Assembly: GCA_947496185.1 (NCBI GenBank)
Contig: CANMCD010000004.1
Coordinates: forward strand, 186,001-250,000
Length of the DNA stretch: 64,000 nt
Source of the DNA: an uncultured Tenacibaculum sp.
GTDB taxonomy: Bacteria > Bacteroidota > Bacteroidia > Flavobacteriales > Flavobacteriaceae
Direction of reading: 5' to 3'
Every line of letters starts with the position of its first letter. Within the stretch, counting starts at the first letter, position 1. This document shows, piece by piece, positions 17,783 through 26,175 of this stretch. The translations under genes were made by a program, and so were the position numbers. The notes beneath the pieces were generated by a model. That model saw only the letters and a program-made list of their open reading frames with translations. It was not told the DNA's origin and searched no databases.

Positions 17783-18901
17783 TTAGTCATTTTTTACCAT
17801 TATTTCTTCTTCTAATGCTTCAAATAAAGCGTGGATATTGTCTAACCCAAACCCATCGTAATGATTAATACGTTGTACAATTTCGTAGAAAAATGTAGCT
17901 CTATCTCCTATCGGTACAGTAAATACCTGAAGTAATAATGCATCTTCTACAACATCACATAGCACCCCATATTTTTGGAATTTTTCCACCTCTAAATGAG
18001 GATATTTCGCTTTTAAGTTTTGATAATAGGAATCTGGATACGCTGTAAACTTCACACCGTTTTTCTTTAATACTGCTACGGATTTAAAAATATTTGTTGA
18101 TGAAAATGCGATGTGCTGTATACCGGTACCGTAGTTTTGTTCTATAAATAATTGTACTTGGGTATTTTTATATTTATCAGGCTCTACCAATACATTGTTT
18201 ATTTGTTTATCTTCCGTCTGTAAGACTTTAAGGTACATTCCTATTTTACTTTCTCCTCCTACGGATGACTGTCGTTCATCAAAACTAGCAACTGTTTTAG
18301 AATAAAAGATGTTATTAAAATATTTTTCCCATATTTTAATCTCGTTTATCCGCAAGGCGCTAGCAATATGATCTATTTCGGTTAGGTATGATTCTTCCAC
18401 ATCATTCCCCCAATTATTTTCGTAAGGTTCGTACCCGGGCAGAAATATCCCATCATATTTATCGTAATCGACAAAAACAATTTCATTGTCATCAAAAATC
18501 TTTACAGATGCCATGGTTACTTTCCCTTGATCGTCAGAAACAGTATATGGAAACTGTAAAGGAATTGCTCCTTTTTCTAGTACCTTTTCAAAAAAATCAG
18601 GCACATTTTTTATTCTCACTGCTACTTTTTTTATACCATTACCATGAAGGTCTACAAAAGAAACAACCTTATAGCTACTTGGTTGTGAAGCAGAAGTTAG
18701 TACTAATTTTATATCATTTTTCACGATAAAGTAAGAGCACTTATCTGGGCAACCTGTTTCTGGGCCACAATAAGCAACAACTTTAAACCCAAGTGCCTTA
18801 ACATGCCAGTAGGTAACCATTTTTGCCATACCTACATAATATTCAATAAAATCATATTTAATTTTTAGAAAGTCTGATTCAATTAATTTTTCAGTATTCA
18901 T
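17783..18901 (-). CDS. 4-hydroxyphenylpyruvate dioxygenase / 4-hydroxymandelate synthase family enzyme
   Basis: A 372-aa two-domain Fe(II) vicinal-oxygen-chelate protein. The expected iron ligands are His178 (EIDHIA), His263 (GIQHIAF) and Glu340 (ATFFYEIVQR), and the C-terminal GFG...NIHALFEALEEE helix that closes the site is present, so it should be active. Where HPPDs have the substrate-site motif LNEP, this protein has LVEP (Val239). From memory, actinomycete hydroxymandelate synthase has LIEP followed by D, and here D241 also follows. This favours hydroxymandelate synthase (4-hydroxyphenylpyruvate + O2 to 4-hydroxymandelate + CO2) over homogentisate formation. No homogentisate dioxygenase or fumarylacetoacetase gene lies nearby; instead a 2-hydroxyacid oxidase follows at 2 bp. 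HPPD remains the alternative. Confidence 0.85.
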   Translation of the reverse strand: MNTEKLIESDFLKIKYDFIEYYVGMAKMVTYWHVKALGFKVVAYCGPETGCPDKCSYFIVKNDIKLVLTSASQPSSYKVVSFVDLHGNGIKKVAVRIKNVPDFFEKVLEKGAIPLQFPYTVSDDQGKVTMASVKIFDDNEIVFVDYDKYDGIFLPGYEPYENNWGNDVEESYLTEIDHIASALRINEIKIWEKYFNNIFYSKTVASFDERQSSVGGESKIGMYLKVLQTEDKQINNVLVEPDKYKNTQVQLFIEQNYGTGIQHIAFSSTNIFKSVAVLKKNGVKFTAYPDSYYQNLKAKYPHLEVEKFQKYGVLCDVVEDALLLQVFTVPIGDRATFFYEIVQRINHYDGFGLDNIHALFEALEEEIMVKND

Positions 18902-19110
18902 AATTCTGTTTTTACTATTAGAGTAGTTTTAAAATGAGTGTAATTTTGGAGTATTGTATAAATAGATTGCGCTATTTTTGCATTGAAGTTGAAAGTATCC
19001 TATTATCACTATTTATTTAGATATTTCTTACCACAAGCAAATCACTTTATACTTGATTTTTAAAGCTTAGTTGATTTTACCATCCTTGATTATAAATGGT
19101 TGGGTTCGAA

Positions 19111-20391
19111 TTAAGCATTTAATTTTTCAGAAAGGAATTTTGACAATCTATGTATGGCAGTATCAATCTGCTCTTCTGCAACATAACTATATGCAATTCG
19201 TATTTGATTGGAACCACCTCGAAGTAAATAGAAAAATGACATTGGAGTAACGATCACTTTATAATTTTTAGCACAATTAATAACATCCTCTTTAGTAATA
19301 TTGAATGGCAAAGTCAACGTTAAAAAGTAACCTCCTTCAGGAATATTCCATGTTATTTTATCTAAACCTGAGCTAGAGCTAGCTGATGAAAAATAAGTAG
19401 TAAGTGCTTGTATGGTTCTATCCCTTTTATATTTCAATTTTTCTATTTTTTCTTTGTTATATTCCTTCAAAGAAAACTGATGTTTGACTAATAAACCTCC
19501 TAGAACCATTTGCGTTAAACTAGGAGTATTTACGGTAGTATAGGCTTTGGTCTTTGCCATAAGATCACTTAATTTACTACCATCCTTTAGCACGGCATTA
19601 CAAACCATTACCCCAATTCTTAACGCTGGGTATATAATTTTTGAAAATGAATGTAAATAAATAACACATCCTTTTTTGTCTAATGATTTGATGGTTGGAT
19701 ATTTAGTATCTTCAAATACAAAGTCACCATAGGCATTGTCTTCTATGATAAAAAAGTTATACTGCTCTGCCAATTCTAATAGCTTACTCCTATTTTTCAC
19801 TGGCATCCTAACGCCTGTGGGATTTTGAAAATCAGGAATAACATAGACTAACTTTACTTGTTGCCCCTTTTCTTTACACGCCAAGATATTTTCTTCAAGT
19901 CGTTCAAGACAAAGCCCATTTTCAGTTACTGGTGAAGGTAATACTTGACATTCGTTCATAATACCAAAATGACTCAACCCGATATAGGATGGATCTTCTA
20001 CAACCAACACCTCATTTTCTTTACTACACAAAGTAAGTAATGTCAATATGAAACTTTCCTGAGAACCTACATTGATAAGTAGCTCTTCTCCATCTACTTT
20101 AATTTGATAATCGTTTTCGAAATAAGTTGACACTAACTCATTAACCACTCCTTTTGCCCTATTGTATTGCCCTAAATCATTAAGTAATTTTTCTGGTGAG
20201 GTATTTTTCTCTTTACTAATATAGTGTACATAGGTATCTACATATTCTTGTATATTTTGTAAATCAAAAAAACGCTCGTCTGGTCTTCCCGAAGCTAAAG
20301 AAATTGCAGCTGGATAGTTTAACTGGACTTCATTAAGAAACCCCATAACATCCTCTATTTGCTTATTTACATACCATTGCTTTTTAGTCAT
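19111..20391 (-). CDS. PLP aminotransferase, HpgT (phenylglycine transaminase)-like
   Basis: A 426-aa fold-type I aminotransferase without the N-terminal helix-turn-helix of MocR regulators. The PLP lysine is Lys251 in LHSFSKIIYP; N190PTG and D218 (EDNAYGDF) are the other cofactor contacts; the C-terminal NQIRIAYSY supplies the carboxylate Arg. The N-terminal block VMGFLNEVQLNYPAAISLASG followed by RPDERFFD is close to what I recall of HpgT/PglE-type phenylglycine transaminases, which move the amino group of tyrosine onto arylglyoxylates and release 4-hydroxyphenylpyruvate. It precedes the HMS/HPPD and oxidase genes on the same strand, separated by 209 bp. Alternatives are a valine- or 2-aminoadipate-type transaminase of the same branch. 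Confidence 0.85.
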   Translation of the reverse strand: MTKKQWYVNKQIEDVMGFLNEVQLNYPAAISLASGRPDERFFDLQNIQEYVDTYVHYISKEKNTSPEKLLNDLGQYNRAKGVVNELVSTYFENDYQIKVDGEELLINVGSQESFILTLLTLCSKENEVLVVEDPSYIGLSHFGIMNECQVLPSPVTENGLCLERLEENILACKEKGQQVKLVYVIPDFQNPTGVRMPVKNRSKLLELAEQYNFFIIEDNAYGDFVFEDTKYPTIKSLDKKGCVIYLHSFSKIIYPALRIGVMVCNAVLKDGSKLSDLMAKTKAYTTVNTPSLTQMVLGGLLVKHQFSLKEYNKEKIEKLKYKRDRTIQALTTYFSSASSSSGLDKITWNIPEGGYFLTLTLPFNITKEDVINCAKNYKVIVTPMSFFYLLRGGSNQIRIAYSYVAEEQIDTAIHRLSKFLSEKLNA

Positions 20392-20494
20392 TAGTTTAAA
20401 TTTTGGTTATGTTCTTATATGGTTATTTACTTTGATTAAAATTATTCCTACTTCAAAAGTTAGGAACACATCACTGAACAATTACGCTTCATTT

Positions 20495-20532
20495 CAAAAT
20501 TATTTTATACCCTTTGTAATTTGAAATTACAA
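20495..20532 (-). promoter_or_regulatory. Promoter and palindromic operator candidate upstream of the aminotransferase
   Basis: On the minus strand a consensus -7 box TAATTTTG lies at 20502-20495. A 19-bp palindrome with 9-bp arms, TTGTAATTTGAAATTACAA, lies at 20514-20532, where the -33 element would be. The Lrp/AsnC-family regulator encoded just upstream is a plausible ligand-responsive binder. This is inferred from position and symmetry only. Confidence 0.5.
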
Positions 20533-20731
20533 CAGGTAGTAAACTGTTATTTCTAAGAATTCCTAAAACAATGTAATTATGAATTCACTTTATAACTTTG
20601 TATTTTCTTAAAAGGAAAGTGAAGTAGCTTGATGAATTAAGGGGAATTAAATAGGTAAGTTTCTCTGAGTCACATACTCGTGATCAGAATCAAATCTTTA
20701 TATATCTGCAATATATAGTAACATAACAAAA

Positions 20732-20759
20732 AAACTACTACCCAAAAGGGTAGTAGTTT
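20732..20759 (-). terminator. Terminator after the Lrp/AsnC regulator gene
   Basis: AAACTACTACCC and GGGTAGTAGTTT form a perfect 12-bp stem with an AAAA loop. On the minus strand it is followed by a T run, as expected for termination of the gene ending at 20800. Confidence 0.9.
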
Positions 20760-20799
20760 AAAAAAATGATAAAAATACCCTTAGCAAACGTATCTTCTA

Positions 20800-21255
20800 T
20801 TATTGTATATGATAGGCCGTTGAACTTTTAATAGCATTCATAACAAAGGAGCTTTGAATCGTAGAAATACCTTCTATAACGGCTAATTTTTCATTAATAA
20901 AATCATGGAAGTAATTCATATCCTTTACAGCAATCTTTAATAAAAAATCAAAATTACCCGATACATGATGACATTCCATGACCTCTGGTAATTTCAAGAC
21001 CGCTATTTTAAACAAATCAATTAATTCTTTCTGATGCTTTACCAAAGTAACCTGACAGTAAGCAACAAGCTCCTTCCCTATCAAATTTCTATCAAGAATA
21101 GCTACATATTCTTTTATAATACCTGCCTGTTCTAACTTTTTTATTCTTTCATAAGTAGGCGTAACTGTTAAGCCTATTTTTTTTGCTACTTCTTTAGTAT
21201 GCTGTTTGGCATCTTGTTGTAATTCTTTTAATATATGCTTGTCAAACTTATCCAT
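20800..21255 (-). CDS. Lrp/AsnC-family transcriptional regulator
   Basis: A 151-aa protein of standard family length. The N-terminal winged helix-turn-helix (FDKHILKELQQDAKQHTKEVA, then VTPTYERIKKLEQAGIIKEY) is followed by the RAM/AsnC ligand-binding domain (VMECHHVSGNFDFLLKIAVKDM). These regulators sense amino acids. It is divergent from a histidine decarboxylase gene and upstream, on the same strand, of the HpgT-like aminotransferase, so control of one or both by an amino acid is likely. It has its own terminator. Confidence 0.92.
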   Translation of the reverse strand: MDKFDKHILKELQQDAKQHTKEVAKKIGLTVTPTYERIKKLEQAGIIKEYVAILDRNLIGKELVAYCQVTLVKHQKELIDLFKIAVLKLPEVMECHHVSGNFDFLLKIAVKDMNYFHDFINEKLAVIEGISTIQSSFVMNAIKSSTAYHIQ

Positions 21256-21383
21256 GTCAAAGATTATTTTTCTAAATAAAATACTTTTCAGAGCAACAAA
21301 TAGATAAAAATACTATTTAACATATAAATATAGTTTTATTTTCTTAATTAAACACTAATAAAGAAACTAAATCTAACAATAGG

Positions 21384-21391
21384 TATTTTTG
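21384..21391 (+). promoter_or_regulatory. -7 box of the histidine decarboxylase gene
   Basis: TATTTTTG matches the Bacteroidetes -7 consensus TAnnTTTG and lies 20 bp before the ATG at 21412. An AAATAG/CTATTT inverted repeat at 21298-21318 upstream may be a binding site for the divergent Lrp/AsnC-type regulator. Confidence 0.5.
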
Positions 21392-21411
21392 TATAAATAA
21401 AAATATTCATT

Positions 21412-22542
21412 ATGAAAAGCACTACTACATTACAAAACCGTTTCAATGAACTATTACAAAATGTAAGAGAGGCAAGAGATTCTTTTTTAGGCTATCCTGT
21501 TTCAAAAGACTTTGACTATTCAGAACTCTATGAGTTTTTAAAATACCCTATCAATAATTTAGGAGATCCTTTTGAAAGTAGTACCTATAAAGTGCAAACA
21601 CACGAAATAGAAAGAGAGGTTGTAACATTTTTTGCTAAATTATTTCGTGCCAATCAAAATGATTATTGGGGATACGTAACTAACGGGGGGTCTGAAAGTA
21701 ATTTATACGGACTTTATATTGCTAGAGAAATGTTCCCTAAAGCAATGGTATATTATTCAGAATCTACCCATTATAGCATTAAAAAAAACATTCACTTACT
21801 AAACATCCCAAGCATTATTATTAGAGCGAAAGATAATGGCGAAATTGATTATACTGATTTAGAAGAAACACTAAAATTTAATAGGCATAAACCCGCAATT
21901 ATTCTTACTACCTACGGAACAACAATGAAAGAGGCAAAAGATGATGTACTAAAAGTAAAGAACATTCTAAAAAAGCTTGCAATACACGACCATTATATTC
22001 ATTGTGACGGAGCTTTAGCGGGTAGTTTTGCTCCCTTTGTTTCCCCTAAAATCCCATTTGATTTTGAAGATGGTGCGGATAGTATTGCTATTAGTGGTCA
22101 TAAGTTTATTGGCTCTCCTGTACCCTCTGGAGTAATTATCACTAAACGTTCTTTTAGAGACCGTATTTCTAAAGGCATATCCTATATTGGTTCGTTAGAC
22201 ACAACAATTACTGGTTCTAGAAACGGCCACAGTCCTTTATTCTTATGGTATGCCATCAATAAAATGGGGGTTGAAGGGTTAAAGAAACGTTATGACCATA
22301 GCTTAAAAATGGCTAAATATTGTGAGCATGAATTGTTAAAAATAGGTATTGAGGCATGGACAAACCCAGGTGCCATCACCGTAGTTATCCCTAAAATGCC
22401 AGATAAAATCAAACACAAATGGCAATTGGCTACAGAAGGTGACACTTCACATATTATTTGTATGCCCAATGTAACAAAGAATAAAATTGACGATTTCATC
22501 AAAGATGTTAAACAGCAGTTATATACAAACAATAAAAATTAG
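21412..22542 (+). CDS. hdc: PLP-dependent histidine decarboxylase
   Basis: A 376-aa group II decarboxylase with the length and motifs of Gram-negative histidine decarboxylases (Morganella HDC, and AngH/BasG of siderophore loci). His120 in ESTHYSIKK stacks on PLP, Asp199 in HCDGALAG binds the ring nitrogen, and Lys231 in SGHKFIGSPVPSG carries the cofactor. The N-terminal SFLGYP and YVTNGGSESNLYG segments are also family-typical. It would convert histidine to histamine in the cytosol. It is divergent from an Lrp/AsnC regulator and close to the phenylglycine-type genes. No nonribosomal peptide synthetase is present in the window, so a histamine-containing siderophore cannot be claimed. Activity on another aromatic amino acid remains possible. 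Confidence 0.85.
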   Translation: MKSTTTLQNRFNELLQNVREARDSFLGYPVSKDFDYSELYEFLKYPINNLGDPFESSTYKVQTHEIEREVVTFFAKLFRANQNDYWGYVTNGGSESNLYGLYIAREMFPKAMVYYSESTHYSIKKNIHLLNIPSIIIRAKDNGEIDYTDLEETLKFNRHKPAIILTTYGTTMKEAKDDVLKVKNILKKLAIHDHYIHCDGALAGSFAPFVSPKIPFDFEDGADSIAISGHKFIGSPVPSGVIITKRSFRDRISKGISYIGSLDTTITGSRNGHSPLFLWYAINKMGVEGLKKRYDHSLKMAKYCEHELLKIGIEAWTNPGAITVVIPKMPDKIKHKWQLATEGDTSHIICMPNVTKNKIDDFIKDVKQQLYTNNKN

Positions 22543-22604
22543 TTTATCGACAATAATAAAACTAGCTCTAAAGTACATAAATTTTATCAGTATAAATTAT
22601 AAAA

Positions 22605-22636
22605 ACCTATGCATACAACATATTGTATGCATAGGT
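22605..22636. terminator. Bidirectional terminator, hdc / FN3 protein
   Basis: ACCTATGCATACAA (22605-22618) and TTGTATGCATAGGT (22623-22636) form a perfect 14-bp stem with a 4-nt loop between two convergent genes. Confidence 0.88.
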
Positions 22637-22672
22637 AAGTTAATAGTTTAATAAACGAAAAAAGCAATAACC

Positions 22673-25600
22673 TTATTTCTTTACAAACTTTTTATTAATA
22701 ACTTCTTTACCAAGGTAAAACTTAATATGATAAGTAGTTCCTGAAATTAAATTTAAATCTTGTATATCAACTGAAGATTGGTACACACCTCTTTTAAGTA
22801 TCTTACCGCTAGAGTCAAATATCGTATATGGTATTCCATTAACATCTTTTTTCAAATTTAGCGAAAAGCTCTGTTCTATTGGGTTTGGGTAAATTTTCAC
22901 ATCAGCATTAGATTTAGTATTATGTCTACCCCACCCTGAGGCTGTTCTTATATTGATTATATTACTTGCTTTAGAAAAGTTTCTTGAAAAATCAATTGCA
23001 TATACCACAAATTTATACCATGAATTACTTTGTAAACCCTTAACATCAAAATAAGTAATTGACCCAGAGGTTACTTTCCCTATAAGAGTCCCCCTACTAT
23101 AAATATGATACCCCATAACTCCTTTATTATCGTATGAAGGATTCCATAACAACCTTACAGTAGTCCTAGTAATATTAGAAGCTCTTAAATTTGTTGGAGC
23201 TGTCGGCACTTCTGTATCATGAGTTGTTGATGTCCCTCCCTGAGCTTGTGTCGTAACAAAAACCCTATTACTAAATTTAGAAAAATTACCTGAAACATCT
23301 TTTGCCCTAACCACAAAACTATATCTCGTATTTGAACTCAATCTCGTTGCAGTATAACTAGTACTACCTGATGAAACTTTACCAATATATCTGTTACCTA
23401 TAAAAATATGATAACCTAATACTCCCTTATTATCTGTGGAAGCACTCCAAGTTAATTTTACACTAGATTGAGTAATATTAGAAGCTCTTAAATTTGTTGG
23501 AGCTGTCGGCACTTCTGTATCATGAGTTGTTGATGTCCCTCCCTGAGCTTGTGTCGTAACAAAAATCCTATTACTAAATTTAGAAAAATTACCTGAAACA
23601 TCTTTTGCCCTAACCACAAAACTATATCTCGTATTTGAACTCAATCTCGTTGCAGTATAACTAGTACTACCTGATGAAACTTTACCAATATATCTGTTAC
23701 CTATAAAAATATGATAACCTAATACTCCCTTATTATCTGTGGAAGCACTCCAAGTTAATTTTACACTAGATTGAGTAACATCAGATCCTTTTAAATTTGT
23801 TGGAGCTGTCGGCACTTCTGTATCATGAGTTGATATCCCTCCCTGAGCTTGTGTCGTAACAAAAACCCTATTACTAAATTTAGAAAAATTACCTGAAACA
23901 TCTTTTGCCCTAACCACAAAACTATATCTCGTATTTGAACTCAATCTCGTTGCAGTATAACTAGTACTACCTGATGAAACTTTACCAATATATCTGTTAC
24001 CTATAAAAATATGATAACCTAATACCCCCTTATTATCTGTGGAAGCACTCCAAGTTAATTTTACACTAGACTGAGTAACATCAGATCCCTTTAAATTTGT
24101 TGGAGCTGTTGGAGCTTCTGTATCGTTGGAATTCCCTTCTGCTTCTGTGGTACAATCAAATTGATAAACCCATCCTCGATTGACTAATTTATATACCCTA
24201 GCTTTAAAAACTACACGATCACCATCAGAGTAAGATCTTCCACTCTCATATACTTGAATTTTACTACAATCAGTAGTATTTATAGCCTCTCCTGATGTTT
24301 TAACTTTTAATACATTACTCCATGAAGAAATATTTCCTGCAGCGTCTTTTGCTCGTACTTTAAATGTATAAGATGTATTCTCTGTTAATCCAGTTGCTGT
24401 AAATGTTGTTGCCGTCCACGGTGAAACGCTTCCGATCTTAACCTCAAATTGATAAATATCATATCCAACAACTCCCGTATTATCTGATGATTTTCCCCAT
24501 ATTAATTTTAAACTTGTTTTGGTAATATCTGACACCTGTAGATTACTTGGAGCTGTTGGAGCTTCTGTATCGTTGGAATTCCCTTCTGCTTCTGTGGTAC
24601 AATCAAATTGATAAACCCATCCTCGATTGACTAATTTATATACCCTAGCTTTAAAAACTACACGATCACCATCAGAGTAAGACCTTCCACTCTCATATAC
24701 TTGAATTTTACTACAATCAGTAGTATTTATAGCCTCTCCTGATGTTTTAACTTTTAATACATTACTCCATGAAGAAATATTTCCTGCAGCGTCTTTTGCT
24801 CGTACTTTAAATGTATAAGATGTATTCTCTGTCAATCCAGTTGCTGTAAATGTTGTTGCCGTCCCCGGTGAAACGCTTCCGATCTTAACCTCAAATTGAT
24901 AAATATCATATCCAACAACTCCCGTATTATCTGATGATTTTCCCCATATTAATTTTAAACTTGTTTTGGTAATATCTGATACCTGTAGATTACTTGGAGC
25001 TGTTGGAGCTTCTGTATCGTTGGAATTTCCTTCTGCTTCTGTGGTACAATCAAATTGATAAACCCATCCTCGATTGACTAATTTATATACCCTAGCTTTA
25101 AAAACTACACGATCACCATCAGAGTAAGATCTTCCACTCTCATATACTTGAATTTTACTACAATCAGTAGTATTTATAGCCTCTCCTGATGTTTTAACTT
25201 TTAATACATTACTCCATGAAGAAATATTTCCTGCAGCGTCTTTTGCTCGTACTTTAAATGTATAAGATGTATTCTCTGTCAATCCAGTTGCTGTAAATGT
25301 TGTTGCCGTCCCCGGTGAAACGCTTCCGATCTTAACCTCAAATTGATAAATATCATATCCAACAACTCCCATATTATCTGATGATTTTCCCCATATTAAT
25401 TTTAAACTTGTTTTGGTAATATCTGACACCTGTAGATTACTTGGAGCTGTTGGAGCTTCTGTATCTTTCGAACAATCAGTTTGATAAACCCATATTTTAT
25501 TATCAAATTTAACTTTATCTCCATTTTTATAGCTTTTAGTTTTATCATAAACCGAAATACTACATCCCTCCTTTGATTGAATTTGACTATTACCTATTGT

Positions 25601-25816
25601 AGTTGAACTCTCTAAATCAAACATATGTATATCATTCTGAAAAGTCAGATCTCCCCTGCTCTTCATATAAACATCATTTAATTGGTTTGATTGATATGAG
25701 GTAAATTTACTATTTTTATTGTTGTCAAATCTTTCAGGAAAAACGTTCTTTTGTGCATATAAATGACTGGTATAAATTAGGATCAATAAGCCCCTAAATA
25801 ATGTAACTTTGTTCAT
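22673..25816 (-). CDS. T9SS-exported FN3 / chitin-binding-like repeat protein, 1047 aa
   Basis: Signal peptide at 1-21 (ends YAQ). After a short unique region comes a chitin-binding type 3 (CBM5/12)-like module near 85-112 (YDKTKSYKNGDKV, IWVYQTDC). Then three almost identical units of one FN3 domain plus one CBM5/12-like module follow (149 aa each; the module reads YESGRSYSDGDRVVF and NRGWVYQFDC). Four more FN3 domains of about 101 aa come next, and finally a T9SS sorting domain (VKIYPNPIEQSFSLN ... NKKFVKK). No catalytic domain is present. The likely role is surface binding of polysaccharide (chitin-like) or adhesion. The repeats are nearly identical at DNA level, pointing to recent amplification. 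Confidence 0.88.
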   Translation of the reverse strand: MNKVTLFRGLLILIYTSHLYAQKNVFPERFDNNKNSKFTSYQSNQLNDVYMKSRGDLTFQNDIHMFDLESSTTIGNSQIQSKEGCSISVYDKTKSYKNGDKVKFDNKIWVYQTDCSKDTEAPTAPSNLQVSDITKTSLKLIWGKSSDNMGVVGYDIYQFEVKIGSVSPGTATTFTATGLTENTSYTFKVRAKDAAGNISSWSNVLKVKTSGEAINTTDCSKIQVYESGRSYSDGDRVVFKARVYKLVNRGWVYQFDCTTEAEGNSNDTEAPTAPSNLQVSDITKTSLKLIWGKSSDNTGVVGYDIYQFEVKIGSVSPGTATTFTATGLTENTSYTFKVRAKDAAGNISSWSNVLKVKTSGEAINTTDCSKIQVYESGRSYSDGDRVVFKARVYKLVNRGWVYQFDCTTEAEGNSNDTEAPTAPSNLQVSDITKTSLKLIWGKSSDNTGVVGYDIYQFEVKIGSVSPWTATTFTATGLTENTSYTFKVRAKDAAGNISSWSNVLKVKTSGEAINTTDCSKIQVYESGRSYSDGDRVVFKARVYKLVNRGWVYQFDCTTEAEGNSNDTEAPTAPTNLKGSDVTQSSVKLTWSASTDNKGVLGYHIFIGNRYIGKVSSGSTSYTATRLSSNTRYSFVVRAKDVSGNFSKFSNRVFVTTQAQGGISTHDTEVPTAPTNLKGSDVTQSSVKLTWSASTDNKGVLGYHIFIGNRYIGKVSSGSTSYTATRLSSNTRYSFVVRAKDVSGNFSKFSNRIFVTTQAQGGTSTTHDTEVPTAPTNLRASNITQSSVKLTWSASTDNKGVLGYHIFIGNRYIGKVSSGSTSYTATRLSSNTRYSFVVRAKDVSGNFSKFSNRVFVTTQAQGGTSTTHDTEVPTAPTNLRASNITRTTVRLLWNPSYDNKGVMGYHIYSRGTLIGKVTSGSITYFDVKGLQSNSWYKFVVYAIDFSRNFSKASNIINIRTASGWGRHNTKSNADVKIYPNPIEQSFSLNLKKDVNGIPYTIFDSSGKILKRGVYQSSVDIQDLNLISGTTYHIKFYLGKEVINKKFVKK
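23211..24120 (-). repeat. Three ~303-bp direct repeats encoding FN3 domains
   Basis: The landmark TCTGTATC recurs at 23211, 23514 and 23817, followed by a diverged copy at 24117 (spacings 303, 303 and 300). The units encode FN3 domains and are nearly identical over most of their length, including silent positions. Confidence 0.85.
24121..25461 (-). repeat. Three tandem 447-bp repeats (FN3 + chitin-binding-like unit)
   Basis: The landmark TATCGTTGGAAT occurs at 24121, 24568 and 25015, exactly 447 bp apart (149 codons). The copies differ at only a few bases, such as Gly to Trp (SVSPGTA to SVSPWTA) in the copy nearest 24415 and Thr to Met in the outermost copy. Confidence 0.9.
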
Positions 25817-26175
25817 AAATGTTCTTTTAATTATGTTTAAACTAATTTTACATTAAATTGTTTCTTCATGTAAAAAATCAAAATTCTCCAGCGAAAAGAA
25901 CATTATGGGAAAAAAAGTTATCGAGAATAATAAAAAAACTAAAGGGTATTCTTTTATCTATAAAACAAGAAATGCCTTAAAATAATATCAAATTATAAAT
26001 AAAACACATCACATTCGAAAACAATCATAAAATAATTGGATGCAATATTAACCATTATCATTAAACGAAAATCTTAAAAAACAGCCAAAATTTCACCATC
26101 TTACTTAACATAATAAAACTTCTTCTCTTATTTTTTTATTTAATCTATATACTCGTATTGTAAGAAAATTTATCA
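25817..26175. other. Intergenic stretch upstream of the FN3 protein gene
   Basis: About 359 bp of AT-rich sequence between two minus-strand genes. It should contain the FN3 gene promoter, but I found no clear consensus box, hairpin or small ORF. Confidence 0.4.

Larger units (their letters stand above)
20392..20799. other. Intergenic stretch between lrp-type gene and aminotransferase
   Basis: About 408 bp. It contains the Lrp-gene terminator (20732-20759) and the promoter/operator candidate at 20495-20532. No small ORF with coding character was recognised. Confidence 0.5.

Noticed and set aside
17783-18901. Ordinary tyrosine catabolism HPPD
   Set aside because: Not fully excluded, but no homogentisate dioxygenase or fumarylacetoacetase is nearby. 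A 2-hydroxyacid oxidase is coupled at 2 bp instead, and the LNEP motif is changed to LVEP.
21412-22542. Histamine siderophore cluster like anguibactin or acinetobactin
   Set aside because: No NRPS, dihydroxybenzoate or siderophore transporter genes occur in the window, so the decarboxylase alone does not support it.
23211-25461. Regular repeats that could be taken for a CRISPR array
   Set aside because: The periods are 303 and 447 bp, multiples of three, within one continuous reading frame, and encode FN3 and chitin-binding-like domains.
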